From Erysipelotrichaceae bacterium (GTDB taxonomy: Bacteria; Bacillota_I; Bacilli_A; Erysipelotrichales; Erysipelotrichaceae), in contig JAFOMB010000126.1 of the NCBI GenBank assembly GCA_017419065.1, forward strand, positions 1 to 22,387: 22,387 nt of DNA. The letters run 5' to 3'. Shown piece by piece: positions 1-7,380 of this stretch. The translations under genes were made by a program, and so were the position numbers. Each line of letters begins with the position of its first letter. Position 1 is the stretch's first letter. The notes beneath the pieces are model-generated. The model worked only from the letters and a program-made list of their open reading frames with translations. It did not search any database and was not told the DNA's origin.

Positions 1-335
1 ATGATCAGTCTCATCGCCATGGCCTGTTCTACCGCATTGAGGTCTTCCCTCTGCAGGTTCTCGATCAGGGCCAGTCTGGCGCTTTCTTCATCGCTCTTGT
101 CCAGGACGATCGCATCGATCTCTTCCATCCCGTTTTTCACACAGGCTCTGTATCTTCTTTCGCCGGCTATCAGTTCATAGTGATCATCGATCTTCCTCAC
201 CGTGATCGGCTGTAAGAGGCCGTTGGCTTTGATAGACTCCGCCAGTCCTTCGATACTGTCATCGTAAAAGTCCAGCCTCGGCTGATAGCGGTTCGGAACG
301 ATCTTGTCACAGCGTATTCTTTCTACTTCTCTCAT
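1..335 (-). CDS. parB: ParB/Noc-family chromosome partition protein (3' end cut by window)
   Basis: Translating the minus strand from the ATG at 335 gives 111 codons that run off the window edge, so only the N-terminal part is visible. It begins with the ParB N-terminal pattern (VPNRYQPR, residues 13-20), then LAESIKANGLLQP, the CTP-binding GERRYRA motif at residues 58-64 and ENLQREDLN at 92-100. These are the conserved blocks of the ParB/Noc CTPase-clamp family, which loads at parS (ParB) or NBS (Noc) sites near the replication origin. The start codon overlaps the rsmG stop in an ATGA arrangement, so the two are probably translationally coupled. In many Firmicutes noc lies directly after rsmG, so this may be Noc rather than ParB. 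The DNA-binding domain that would decide lies outside the window. Confidence 0.9.
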   Translation of the reverse strand, partial: MREVERIRCDKIVPNRYQPRLDFYDDSIEGLAESIKANGLLQPITVRKIDDHYELIAGERRYRACVKNGMEEIDAIVLDKSDEESARLALIENLQREDLNAVEQAMAMRLI

Positions 336-1030
336 AATCTCTTCTGCTTTATTATACTATATTTCCTAGGGTATTTTTTTGGCGTCTTCCTGACCTTCTT
401 CAGGTCTCCGATGACTCTCTTCGAACCATCCGGAAGTCCTTCTTCTCTCACGTTTTCGATCTCGAATCCCATCGTCTCGATGGCTTTCTCTGCCTCTTTG
501 ATCTCCTCTTCTCCGCTGCTTCCCCGTAAGGCGATGAAGTATCCGTTTTCCTTTACCATCGCCCCGCAGACTTCGATGAGGGCATTGAGGTTGGAGACCG
601 CTCTGGCGGTGACGAGATCATAGGCTTCCCGGTGATCCAGGGAGTGATCTTCGCCCCGTTCATTGAGGACATCGATATCTCTTAATCCAAGTCTTTCGAT
701 GAGTTCCTCCAGGAAGACGCATCTCTTCTTCAGAGGTTCGATCAGGATCACATGAAGATCCGGATAACAGATCTTGAGGACGACCCCCGGGAATCCGGCA
801 CCGGTCCCGACATCAGCCAGTGTCCCTTCCATCTTTCTTCCGAAGAAAGGAAGCAGAGAGTCATAGAAGTGCTTCTCCAGGACTTCTTCATACGCCGTGA
901 TCGCCGTCAGATTGATCTTTTCGTTGTATTCCGCTAAAAAAGAGGCATAATCATCAAGCTGTTCCAGCTGCCTCTCATTCAGTATCAGACCTTTCTCATT
1001 TACAGAGGAAATGAATTCTTCTCTTCTCAT
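332..1030 (-). CDS. rsmG: 16S rRNA (guanine-N7) methyltransferase RsmG (GidB)
   Basis: This 232-residue protein has the usual length for RsmG, which uses S-adenosylmethionine to methylate N7 of a guanine in the 530 loop of 16S rRNA. The family signature N-L-T at residues 40-42 precedes the SAM-binding glycine-rich motif DVGTGAGFPG (73-82). Next come the acidic ILIEPLKKR strand, the TARAVSNL block, and the C-terminal KKYPRK stretch shared by the family. The start chosen is the ATG at 1030, just downstream of an extended -10 element that would give an almost leaderless mRNA. The gene is followed by a parB/noc-family gene with a 4-base overlap. Loss of RsmG is known in other bacteria to give low-level streptomycin resistance. 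Identification is firm. Confidence 0.95.
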   Translation of the reverse strand: MRREEFISSVNEKGLILNERQLEQLDDYASFLAEYNEKINLTAITAYEEVLEKHFYDSLLPFFGRKMEGTLADVGTGAGFPGVVLKICYPDLHVILIEPLKKRCVFLEELIERLGLRDIDVLNERGEDHSLDHREAYDLVTARAVSNLNALIEVCGAMVKENGYFIALRGSSGEEEIKEAEKAIETMGFEIENVREEGLPDGSKRVIGDLKKVRKTPKKYPRKYSIIKQKRL

Positions 1031-1038
1031 GCATCCTC

Positions 1039-1044
1039 ATTATA
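1039..1044 (-). promoter_or_regulatory. extended -10 promoter of rsmG
   Basis: The minus strand reads TGCTATAATG here, a TGnTATAAT extended -10 box. It ends only 8 bases before the rsmG ATG, so transcription should start within about 2 bases of the start codon. I see no convincing -35 box. Confidence 0.55.
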
Positions 1045-1080
1045 GCATTCCCGCAGGCGCATTTTTCATCCTGTATTCCC

Positions 1081-1887
1081 TCAGCTGTTCTTAATGAAGA
1101 AGACGATCTCTTCCGCACACCGGCTGATCTGTTCCTCAGCAGAGATCTCAGCGGTACCGTCTCCCTTCTGCTTCCCATACTCTCCGAACTGAGCGTGATT
1201 TCCTCCCGGAAGAACGGCTTCACCGTTTCTTTCAGGCCAGTACTCCCGGCTGTTCTCATAGGCTTCCTTTTCCAGACAGCCGTCCTTATCGCCATAGATC
1301 GAATACAGGAGGACAGAGTCCGGGATCTTTTTTGAAGGATAGGAAGCCAAAAGGATCAGACCATGAACATTCTCTTCATGGGAAGACGCAAAGGAAGACG
1401 CCATCGTCCCTCCCAGGGAATGACCGGCGAGGTAGACGCGTTCATAATCGTTCTCTTCGATGATCTCTTCCGCTCTGTTACTGCCGAATAGAGCCATATG
1501 GAAGGGCATCTTCACGACATAGACATCGATTCCTTCTTCTGCGATGGTCTTCGCAAGTCTCGCATAGGCCTTTTCATCGACTTTCGCTCCCGGATAGAAG
1601 ATCAAAGCCGTATCATTTCCTTCCTGAAGGAAGGCGTAATACTTCTTCTCTTCAACATACTCAATCTTCTCGTCCGATTTAAGGACTTCCAGGGCACTCT
1701 CTTCCGCCTTCTGATAGGGAAGAAGGTAGATCAAAGAGACGGCCGTAATGATGAGCAGGGAAAACAAAGCAGAAAGGAGGATCTTCTTTCCTTTACCCGT
1801 CTCCTTCTTTGTGACCAGTTTCATGAGAAGGATACCGAGAAGGATGGAAAGGATGAGGGCGATAGAGGAATAGATGGCGTATTTCAT
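1081..1887 (-). CDS. membrane-anchored alpha/beta hydrolase
   Basis: The start was set at the ATG at 1887 because AGGAGA lies just upstream at good spacing; the ATG seven codons earlier lacks such a site. The 268-residue product has two N-terminal hydrophobic segments (about residues 2-24 and 37-56), which should place the catalytic domain outside the membrane or anchored to it. The hydrolase domain shows the nucleophile elbow GHSLGG with Ser157, a likely acid in YGDKDG (Asp200) and the catalytic His231 in GGNHAQFG, a complete Ser-Asp-His triad. The YPGAKVDEKAY stretch resembles the PF12695 group of putative lipases and dienelactone-hydrolase-like enzymes. The substrate cannot be deduced. It is divergent from a MATE exporter, with a short shared promoter region. 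Confidence 0.8.
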   Translation of the reverse strand: MKYAIYSSIALILSILLGILLMKLVTKKETGKGKKILLSALFSLLIITAVSLIYLLPYQKAEESALEVLKSDEKIEYVEEKKYYAFLQEGNDTALIFYPGAKVDEKAYARLAKTIAEEGIDVYVVKMPFHMALFGSNRAEEIIEENDYERVYLAGHSLGGTMASSFASSHEENVHGLILLASYPSKKIPDSVLLYSIYGDKDGCLEKEAYENSREYWPERNGEAVLPGGNHAQFGEYGKQKGDGTAEISAEEQISRCAEEIVFFIKNS

Positions 1888-1910
1888 AGAGGTCTCCTGT
1901 GTTCCCATTC

Positions 1911-1916
1911 ATTATA
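1911..1916 (-). promoter_or_regulatory. -10 box for the alpha/beta hydrolase gene
   Basis: TATAAT on the minus strand lies 23 bases upstream of the chosen ATG. That leaves room for a short leader with the AGGAGA ribosome site. The matching -35 region (TTCTTT at about 1934-1939) is weak. Confidence 0.4.
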
Positions 1917-1942
1917 GACCCCTATAGAAGAAGAAAGAATGG

Positions 1943-1948
1943 TATAAT
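1943..1948 (+). promoter_or_regulatory. extended -10 promoter of the MATE gene, probably giving a leaderless mRNA
   Basis: TGGTATAATC is an extended -10 box that ends 8 bases before the MATE ATG at 1957. The expected transcription start is about 1955, so the mRNA would have almost no 5' leader. Consistent with this, no Shine-Dalgarno sequence is visible before the ATG, and there is no good -35 box. Confidence 0.55.
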
Positions 1949-1956
1949 CACTCCAT

Positions 1957-3285
1957 ATGGAAATACATCTGTCCGATCATTTTGACTATAAGAAACTCCT
2001 CCGTTTCACCTTCCCGTCTATTGTGGGAATGGTCTTTACTTCTGTCTATTCGGTCATCGACGGCTATTTCATCTCCAACTATGCGGGAAAGATCCCCTTT
2101 GCGGCGATCAACTTCATCTATCCTCTGATACAGATGCTGAGCTGCATCGGCTTCGTCTTCGGGACCGGCGGCAATGCCCTCATCTCCAAGATCATGGGAG
2201 AAGGCCATCATGAAAAAGCCAACTCGCTCTTCTCTTTGTTCGTCTATACATCCTCTGCCATTGCCCTGGTGATCTCCGTGATCGGCTTCCTCTTCCTGCG
2301 TCCGATCGCCGTCTTCATGGGAGGCAGCGGGGAGATGCTGGAGTATGCGATCATCTACGGAAGGATCCTCTTCGCGGGACTGACGACCTTTGTCCTGCAG
2401 GTGGAATTCCAGTCCTTCTTCATCGCCGCCGGAAAGCCGAAACTGGGTCTCTACATCACCCTGGCAGCCGGTATCACCAATATCATCGGAGACTTCCTCT
2501 TAGTCGGTATCCTCCGTATGGGGATCGTCGGTGCTGCCACTGCGACAGTATCCGCCCAGGTCGTGGGTTCCATCATCCCTTTATTCTACTTCACCCGGAA
2601 GAACGATTCTCTCTTGCATCTTCAGGGAACGCAGTTTGACGGTCCTTCCATTTTCAAGGCCCTCACCAACGGCGCCTCTGAGCTCATGTCGAACATCTCC
2701 GCTTCGCTCATTGCGATGCTGTACAATTCCCAGTTATTGAAGTTCTATGGCGATGACGGGGTCGCTGCCTACGGCACTATCATGTATGTCTCCTTCATCT
2801 TTATCGCCATCTACTTCGGCTACTCCTCCGGTACGGCACCTCTGATCAGCTATCACTACGGCGCTCAAAACAGAGAAGAACTGAAGAACCTCTATCACAA
2901 ATCTCTCGTCATCACCCTCATCATGAGCCTGATGATGTTTACGCTGTCTCATGTATTGGCCCCGTTCATCGTGAACTTCTATGTCTCCTATGATCAGGGC
3001 CTTCACGACCTGACTCTCATGGCCTTCCGGAGATATGCCTTCTCCTACCTCTTTGCGGGCTTCTCCATCTTCGGCAGCGCCTTCTTCACCGCTTTGAACA
3101 ACGGCCTCATCTCCGCCATCATCTCCTTCTCCAGGACCCTCTTCTATCAGTCCATCGCCGTCATGGTACTGCCAATGATCTTCGGTGTCGACGCGATCTG
3201 GTTTGCGACCCTGGTCTCGGGGATCTTCTCCTCCCTCACGACCTTCTTCTTCATCCGGAAATACCGCTCTGTCTATCAGTACTGA
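1957..3285 (+). CDS. MATE-family multidrug/metabolite exporter
   Basis: This 442-residue protein is strongly hydrophobic, with about twelve membrane segments in two similar halves. The first half opens with KLLRFTFPSIVGMVFTSVYSVIDGYFISNYAG, which matches the family pattern of a helix ending in a polar VDGYFIS-type stretch. It continues with GTGGNALISKIMGEG, the conserved loop of MATE antiporters. MATE proteins use Na+ or H+ gradients to export cationic drugs and metabolites across the cytoplasmic membrane, and the length fits the family (about 440-460). The substrate is not predictable. The gene is divergent from a membrane-anchored hydrolase and lies about 100 bases before a hydrogenase gene that has its own promoter. 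The large antisense reading frame over its 3' half looks like a shadow. Confidence 0.9.
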   Translation: MEIHLSDHFDYKKLLRFTFPSIVGMVFTSVYSVIDGYFISNYAGKIPFAAINFIYPLIQMLSCIGFVFGTGGNALISKIMGEGHHEKANSLFSLFVYTSSAIALVISVIGFLFLRPIAVFMGGSGEMLEYAIIYGRILFAGLTTFVLQVEFQSFFIAAGKPKLGLYITLAAGITNIIGDFLLVGILRMGIVGAATATVSAQVVGSIIPLFYFTRKNDSLLHLQGTQFDGPSIFKALTNGASELMSNISASLIAMLYNSQLLKFYGDDGVAAYGTIMYVSFIFIAIYFGYSSGTAPLISYHYGAQNREELKNLYHKSLVITLIMSLMMFTLSHVLAPFIVNFYVSYDQGLHDLTLMAFRRYAFSYLFAGFSIFGSAFFTALNNGLISAIISFSRTLFYQSIAVMVLPMIFGVDAIWFATLVSGIFSSLTTFFFIRKYRSVYQY

Positions 3286-3329
3286 AATGTCATTCCGTTT
3301 CACTCTGAAGGAAGTCCTGATGCATGATC

Positions 3330-3358
3330 TTAGCAGAGCAATCTTTTTAAAATACAGT
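3330..3358 (+). promoter_or_regulatory. promoter of the [FeFe] hydrogenase gene
   Basis: A -35-like TTAGCA at 3330-3335 and a -10-like TACAGT at 3353-3358 are separated by 17 bases. An AAAGGAA ribosome site follows at about 3372-3378, ahead of the ATG at 3385. This separates the hydrogenase from the MATE gene transcriptionally. Confidence 0.45.
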
Positions 3359-3384
3359 AAAATAGAGTTGGAAAGGAACTATCT

Positions 3385-4851
3385 ATGATCAGAAACGATG
3401 AGAGCGTTGTCGCTTTAAAACACAGGATCGTCGAAGCTTTAGCCAGATATCTCTGGGAAGGCGATCTGACAGAAGAAAAAAAAGAAGAGATCATCTACAG
3501 AATGTCCCCGGGTCCGCATGCGACCTGGCGCTGCTGCGTCTATAAAGAAAGAGAGATCCTGAGATGGCGTATCCGTCTCGCCTGCAATCAGGACTGCGAC
3601 CCGAAAAAACCTACGAACAATATCGTCCAGGTCATCGATCCGGCCTGCGAGGAGTGCCCGTTAGCTTCCTATACCGTTACAGACAACTGCCGTCTGTGTC
3701 TCGGCAAGGCCTGCATGAACTCCTGCCGTTTCGATGCGATCCACATCGAAGCCGGAAGAGCCAGGATCGATGTCAACAAGTGTAAGGAATGCGGCATGTG
3801 TGCCAATGCCTGCCCTTATGGCGCGATCGCCCATCTGGTAAGACCCTGCAAGAAGGTATGTCCGGTCGATGCGATCCACTATGATGAATACGGCATCTGC
3901 CAGATCGATGAAGAGAAGTGTATCCGCTGCGGTCAGTGTATCCACAACTGTCCGTTCGGAGCCATCGATTCGAAAGTTACGGTCCTCGATGTCATTGAAG
4001 ATATCAAATCCGGCAAGGAAGTCTATGCGATGGTCGCCCCGGCAACAGAGGGCCAGTACGGAGATGATATCTCCATGGGTTCCCTGCGTGCAGCCCTCAA
4101 GAAATGCGGTTTCGCCGATATGATCGAAGTCGGTCTGGGCGGCGATATGACAGCGGCCTATGAAGCCCTGGAATGGGAAGAGGCCTGCAAAGAAGGAAGA
4201 AAGATGACGACCTCCTGCTGTCCGGCCTTCTTACGTCTGCTGAAATCGCAGTTCCCGGATGTCTATAAAGAAAACATGTCGACCATCGTCTCGCCGATGT
4301 GCGCTGTCTCCCGCTATATCAAGGCTGTCCATCCGGGTGCTGTCACCGTCTTCATCGGACCGTGCATCGCCAAGAAATCGGAATCCCAGGAGATGGATAT
4401 CGAAGGAAATGCCGACTATGTCCTCACCTACGGGGAGATGTCCTCCCTGCTCAGATCCAAAGACATCGAGATCACGCCGGTCGAAGAGAACTATCAGGAA
4501 GCTTCCCTCTATGGAAAGGGCTTCGCCTCCTCCGGCGGTGTTGCGGAAGCAGTACTCAGCTGTATGAGAGAAAGAGGCGTCGATACCTCGAATATCACTG
4601 TCCATAAGGCCGCAGGCGGAAAGCCTTGCGCTGTCGCTATCCGTTTACTCCAGCTCGGCAAGCTCCCGGAAGACTTCGTCGAAGGCATGATCTGCGAAGG
4701 CGGCTGTCTGGGAGGTCCTTCCAAGCACACCGCTGTCAATGTCACGACGATGGCCAGAAAGAAACTCTTCGCCAAGGCCGATCAGAGAAGCGTCCTGGAG
4801 AATCTCAAGAACTATCCGATGGACTCCTTCTCGATGACGAGAGAAAAGTAA
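3385..4851 (+). CDS. monomeric [FeFe] hydrogenase, group-B-like
   Basis: The 488-residue protein has a cysteine-rich N-terminus with irregular Cys motifs around residues 50-114. Two [4Fe-4S] ferredoxin-type motifs follow: CKECGMCANAC (133-143) and CIRCGQCIHNC (179-189). The C-terminal half carries the H-cluster motifs in variant form: L1 TSCCP (276-280), L2 GPCIAKKSE (325-333) and L3 CEGGC (437-441). The expected cluster ligands are Cys279, Cys327, Cys437 and Cys441, with Cys278 in the proton-relay position. The wording GPC instead of MPC, and CEGGCLGGP instead of ACPGGCxxGGGQ, resembles the less studied group B enzymes of clostridia. It should interconvert H2 and protons with ferredoxin in the cytoplasm and needs the HydEFG maturases, which are not in the window. 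A sensory or H2-sensing role remains possible. A strong terminator follows. Confidence 0.85.
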   Translation: MIRNDESVVALKHRIVEALARYLWEGDLTEEKKEEIIYRMSPGPHATWRCCVYKEREILRWRIRLACNQDCDPKKPTNNIVQVIDPACEECPLASYTVTDNCRLCLGKACMNSCRFDAIHIEAGRARIDVNKCKECGMCANACPYGAIAHLVRPCKKVCPVDAIHYDEYGICQIDEEKCIRCGQCIHNCPFGAIDSKVTVLDVIEDIKSGKEVYAMVAPATEGQYGDDISMGSLRAALKKCGFADMIEVGLGGDMTAAYEALEWEEACKEGRKMTTSCCPAFLRLLKSQFPDVYKENMSTIVSPMCAVSRYIKAVHPGAVTVFIGPCIAKKSESQEMDIEGNADYVLTYGEMSSLLRSKDIEITPVEENYQEASLYGKGFASSGGVAEAVLSCMRERGVDTSNITVHKAAGGKPCAVAIRLLQLGKLPEDFVEGMICEGGCLGGPSKHTAVNVTTMARKKLFAKADQRSVLENLKNYPMDSFSMTREK

Positions 4852-4853
4852 AC

Positions 4854-4879
4854 AAAAAGCCTTCAACGAAGGCTTTTTT
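4854..4879. terminator. bidirectional intrinsic terminator
   Basis: A 10-base-pair stem (AAAAAGCCTT with AAGGCTTTTT) closes a 5-base loop. It is T-rich on the plus-strand exit and, because of the A-tract, also on the minus-strand exit. It sits between the convergent hydrogenase and DUF1349 genes and can serve both. Confidence 0.9.
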
Positions 4880-4891
4880 CATGTTTCACTA

Positions 4892-5497
4892 TTATTCCTG
4901 TTCATCCGGCTGCTGGCCGTCATGGGCTTTCCAGGCACACTCTGTGATCTTCATGTCTGTAAAGACGGCCTGGAAAGAGGAATCTTCCGGACTGCAGGCG
5001 TAGATGCCAAAGGTGATCTCGTTGTTTCCTTCCAGCAGATGACAGACCCTCATCTGCGAGAAGTGTTCCCCGTCCTTTGAACATTCGATACAGTAGTCAT
5101 CCTCTCTTCTGCTGAGACGGTACCACATCGTCTTTTCTTCCGCTGATATCTCGGTAGTAGCCCAGTCGGAATAGCCGTGGTTGGTGACGACAGAACCCAG
5201 GTGCTGATAGACCCCGTTTTCATATTCCACGGAGGCCTTCAGCCAGTTCTCGCTGTCCAGATACAGGACGATACCGCACTGATCGAAGCGCTGATGAGCG
5301 CCGCTGAAATCCGTCTTCACGATGAAGGAGAAATACTTCTCCCCGCTCTTCATCTGAAATAAAGGGGCATTGTCATTGCGGAAGTGATAGTAGGTCCTCT
5401 GCCATAAATCTGTATGAGGTTCTGTCGTGATCGTGATGCGGTCTTCTTCTGCCTCACAGACTGCCGGCTTTCTCGTCCATGTCCACCCTTCAAACAT
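4892..5497 (-). CDS. DUF1349 family protein (concanavalin-like beta-sandwich)
   Basis: About 201 residues. The composition pattern (FEGWTWTRKPA at the start, FSFIVKTDFSG, DQCGIVLYLDSENWLKASVEYENG, WYRLSRREDDYCIECSKDGEHF, FGIYACSP near the end) is that of DUF1349. These are soluble beta-sandwich proteins related to legume lectin/glucanase folds and to the yeast protein Ree1. The molecular function of the family is not established; a carbohydrate-binding role is plausible but unproven. The ATG at 5497 overlaps the stop of the upstream gene (TGATG), and a GTG at 5500 is an alternative start. The two genes therefore form a coupled pair. The transcript ends at the hairpin at 4854-4879. Confidence 0.8.
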   Translation of the reverse strand: MFEGWTWTRKPAVCEAEEDRITITTEPHTDLWQRTYYHFRNDNAPLFQMKSGEKYFSFIVKTDFSGAHQRFDQCGIVLYLDSENWLKASVEYENGVYQHLGSVVTNHGYSDWATTEISAEEKTMWYRLSRREDDYCIECSKDGEHFSQMRVCHLLEGNNEITFGIYACSPEDSSFQAVFTDMKITECAWKAHDGQQPDEQE

Positions 5498-5964
5498 CAC
5501 TTACTCCACTCAGCCTTTGAAAGGACACCTTTTACCAGGGAAGAACTCTCTTCCTTCAAGGCCGTACGGTAATAGACGTGGATATAGTAGAAGGTATTTT
5601 CATGACGGAGGATGGCACTTTCTCCGCTCATGGCCACACCCTGGGCTTCATAGTGATAGGAAAAAGCATCGGCTTCTTTTCCTCCGACATCGAGGGTCTC
5701 GAATCCCTCTCTTACATATCCGTAGTCCTTCATCGGTGAAGCGGTCTGCTTCTCCATGGATACGACCGCATCCTTCGTATCGACCATCCCGGTAAACAGA
5801 CCTGCCTTTTTATAAGCGATGCTTACCAGAATGTGTCTGTTTGGATCGCTGAGGACTTCTCCTTCCCCGTCCTTTATCATCTTCATCCCGGCTCTTTCTT
5901 CCTTACTCAGTACCCGGAAGCCTTCCGGAAAGGACAGCTTCAGGTCTCTGACTGTTATCTCCAT
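5497..5964 (-). CDS. hypothetical protein coupled to the DUF1349 gene
   Basis: I do not recognise this 155-residue protein. The start MEITVRDLK (ATG at 5964) was chosen because AAGGAGA lies just upstream; an upstream in-frame ATG at 6003 has no such site and precedes the likely promoter. There is no signal peptide or membrane segment. The mix of short beta-strand-like stretches (LKLSFPEGFRVLS, HILVSIAYKK, ADAFSYHYEAQG, TFYYIHVYYRTAL) suggests a compact alpha/beta domain. It resembles small domains that detect or bind ligands, such as those with a PsbP/LpqN-like fold, but this is only an impression. It is the first gene of a two-gene unit with the DUF1349 protein. Confidence 0.65.
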   Translation of the reverse strand: MEITVRDLKLSFPEGFRVLSKEERAGMKMIKDGEGEVLSDPNRHILVSIAYKKAGLFTGMVDTKDAVVSMEKQTASPMKDYGYVREGFETLDVGGKEADAFSYHYEAQGVAMSGESAILRHENTFYYIHVYYRTALKEESSSLVKGVLSKAEWSK

Positions 5965-5985
5965 ACATTTCTCCTTGTCTTTCTC

Positions 5986-5991
5986 ATTATA
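5986..5991 (-). promoter_or_regulatory. -10 box upstream of the hypothetical/DUF1349 pair
   Basis: TATAAT on the minus strand lies about 22 bases upstream of the chosen ATG at 5964. It sits just after the terminator of the larger upstream operon, so the two-gene unit likely has its own promoter. The -35 region is poor. Confidence 0.4.
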
Positions 5992-6001
5992 CAGTTCCGT
6001 C

Positions 6002-6026
6002 AAAAAGCCGTCTTCTGAAACGGCTT
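6002..6026 (-). terminator. intrinsic terminator of catabolic operon A
   Basis: The stem AAGCCGT/ACGGCTT with an 8-base loop is followed on the minus strand by a run of T residues. It lies 11 bases beyond the stop codon of the L-fucose-isomerase-like gene. Confidence 0.8.
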
Positions 6027-6036
6027 CCTGTTTTTC

Positions 6037-7380
6037 TTAAGAGAAGTCTCTGACTTCCAGTCCCAACATGTGTCCCAGGATCGTGATCTCTCCGGCGACA
6101 TCGCCATAGACCACGACATAGTGAGGTTCCATTCCATACTGTACGGAAGAGTAGATCAGCTTCTCGGCATTGCCTTTGAGACGGATGACACTGGATGTCC
6201 CGAAGAACTGCTTCGGTCTGTCCAGGGCTTCGCCTTCCGCCAGATAGAAGGAGAATTTCCCTTCCTTATCGCGGTGGATACGGAAGATGACGGCGTGATC
6301 GCTCTCTTCGCAGCCGAATTCCATCGTCGGTCCGATATGACGGTTGCAATGTTCTCCGATGCAGGCACCGGTATCCTTTCTAGCTAAGGAACAGGCTGCT
6401 GTTCCGCAATGCCAGAAGGTGATGGTGTTTTCCTTTTCATCCAGCGATACCGGGTCTCCGAAGAAGACCGGCTTTCCGGAGAACTGCTGTCCGATCCACA
6501 TCGATAAAGCCCCGTACATGTCTGTTTCACAGGCTGCGGAAACACCCAAGTCATTCAGCATGGCCAGCACGGCACATACCGGTGTTCCGAAGGAGGTGAA
6601 GAAGTCCGGCCAGCATCTCGAGGCGATGGCACCGGTGTTGTGTTCCTTGACGAATTCCGCATAGGCCTTATAGATCCTCGCGAAATCGAGACGGTTTCTC
6701 TCCGGTGTATTCTCCAGTCCGACTGTCCTCTTCAGGGCATCCTCGAGGTATTCCCTGCACTCTTCATCGCTGTAGCTCTTAGTTTTGTCGATGAGCTCTC
6801 TGGCTTCAACAGCTTCCTGTCTGACACCGAAGACCTTTAAGAGATCGTTGTCCAGCGCTCTTCCGAAGCCGAATCCCTGCGGGGTATGGCCGATGGCACA
6901 GACACTGAGATCCTTCATCTTCTTCTTCAGCACTGCGGCTTTCACTGTCTTTTCCAGTGTTTCTTTTACCTGCGCTTCTTCCGGTCCGCCGTAGACGAAT
7001 TCGAATTCTTCATCCTTGAATTCCCGGATCGTATTGGCGGCCGAGAAGGCACCGGTCAGGGCATTGAGACGGAGTCTTCCGCCGTCAATGACCGGTTCTC
7101 TGAGTGTCCATAATAATACCGGGACATCCGGGAAGGCATGGAGTATTTCGCCTGTATAGGCCGCATTGGCGAATGTGAGGTTCTGGATGATCAACAAGTC
7201 CGGTTCTACTGTCTTTAAGAAGCTGTTCAGCTTTCCGATATCCAATAACATCTCTTCCGGACAGACGATGTCTTCCGAGATCTCTTTCAATACTCTCTTA
7301 GATCTTTCAAACTGGTCGGAAGCGCTCTCCATGTGGAAAGTTCCGACACCGATAGGCAGATAGGCAGCCTGGAAACTCAT
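6037..7380 (-). CDS. L-fucose/L-arabinose isomerase-like protein, last gene of operon A
   Basis: A 447-residue protein of the FucI/AraA-like superfamily. The recognisable part is the C-terminal half: ACETDMYGALSM (residues 283-294), GKPVFFGDP (302-310), FWHCGTAACSLA (322-333) and a late FRIHRDKEGKFSFYLAEGEA stretch. Glu285 and Asp309 are 24 residues apart, the same spacing as the metal ligands Glu337 and Asp361 of E. coli FucI; His324 may be a further ligand. It is shorter than FucI (about 590) and AraA (about 500), as is usual for the uncharacterised members. Family enzymes interconvert aldoses and ketoses using Mn2+, but the substrate here is unknown. The start overlaps the stop of the dehydrogenase gene (ATGA), and a terminator follows. 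Its presence beside a second isomerase candidate (DUF4867) is unexplained. Confidence 0.75.
   Translation of the reverse strand: MSFQAAYLPIGVGTFHMESASDQFERSKRVLKEISEDIVCPEEMLLDIGKLNSFLKTVEPDLLIIQNLTFANAAYTGEILHAFPDVPVLLWTLREPVIDGGRLRLNALTGAFSAANTIREFKDEEFEFVYGGPEEAQVKETLEKTVKAAVLKKKMKDLSVCAIGHTPQGFGFGRALDNDLLKVFGVRQEAVEARELIDKTKSYSDEECREYLEDALKRTVGLENTPERNRLDFARIYKAYAEFVKEHNTGAIASRCWPDFFTSFGTPVCAVLAMLNDLGVSAACETDMYGALSMWIGQQFSGKPVFFGDPVSLDEKENTITFWHCGTAACSLARKDTGACIGEHCNRHIGPTMEFGCEESDHAVIFRIHRDKEGKFSFYLAEGEALDRPKQFFGTSSVIRLKGNAEKLIYSSVQYGMEPHYVVVYGDVAGEITILGHMLGLEVRDFS

Noticed and set aside
359..372. ATTTCCTAGGGTAT as a Noc-binding site
   Set aside because: Only about 10 of 14 bases match the palindromic NBS consensus, and it lies within rsmG coding sequence; likely chance.
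2734..3303. 189-codon frame antisense to the MATE gene
   Set aside because: Highly charged, low-complexity shadow of hydrophobic codons on the other strand, with no ribosome site.
4881..4897. TGTTTCAC as half of a parS site
   Set aside because: The second half of the parS palindrome is absent.
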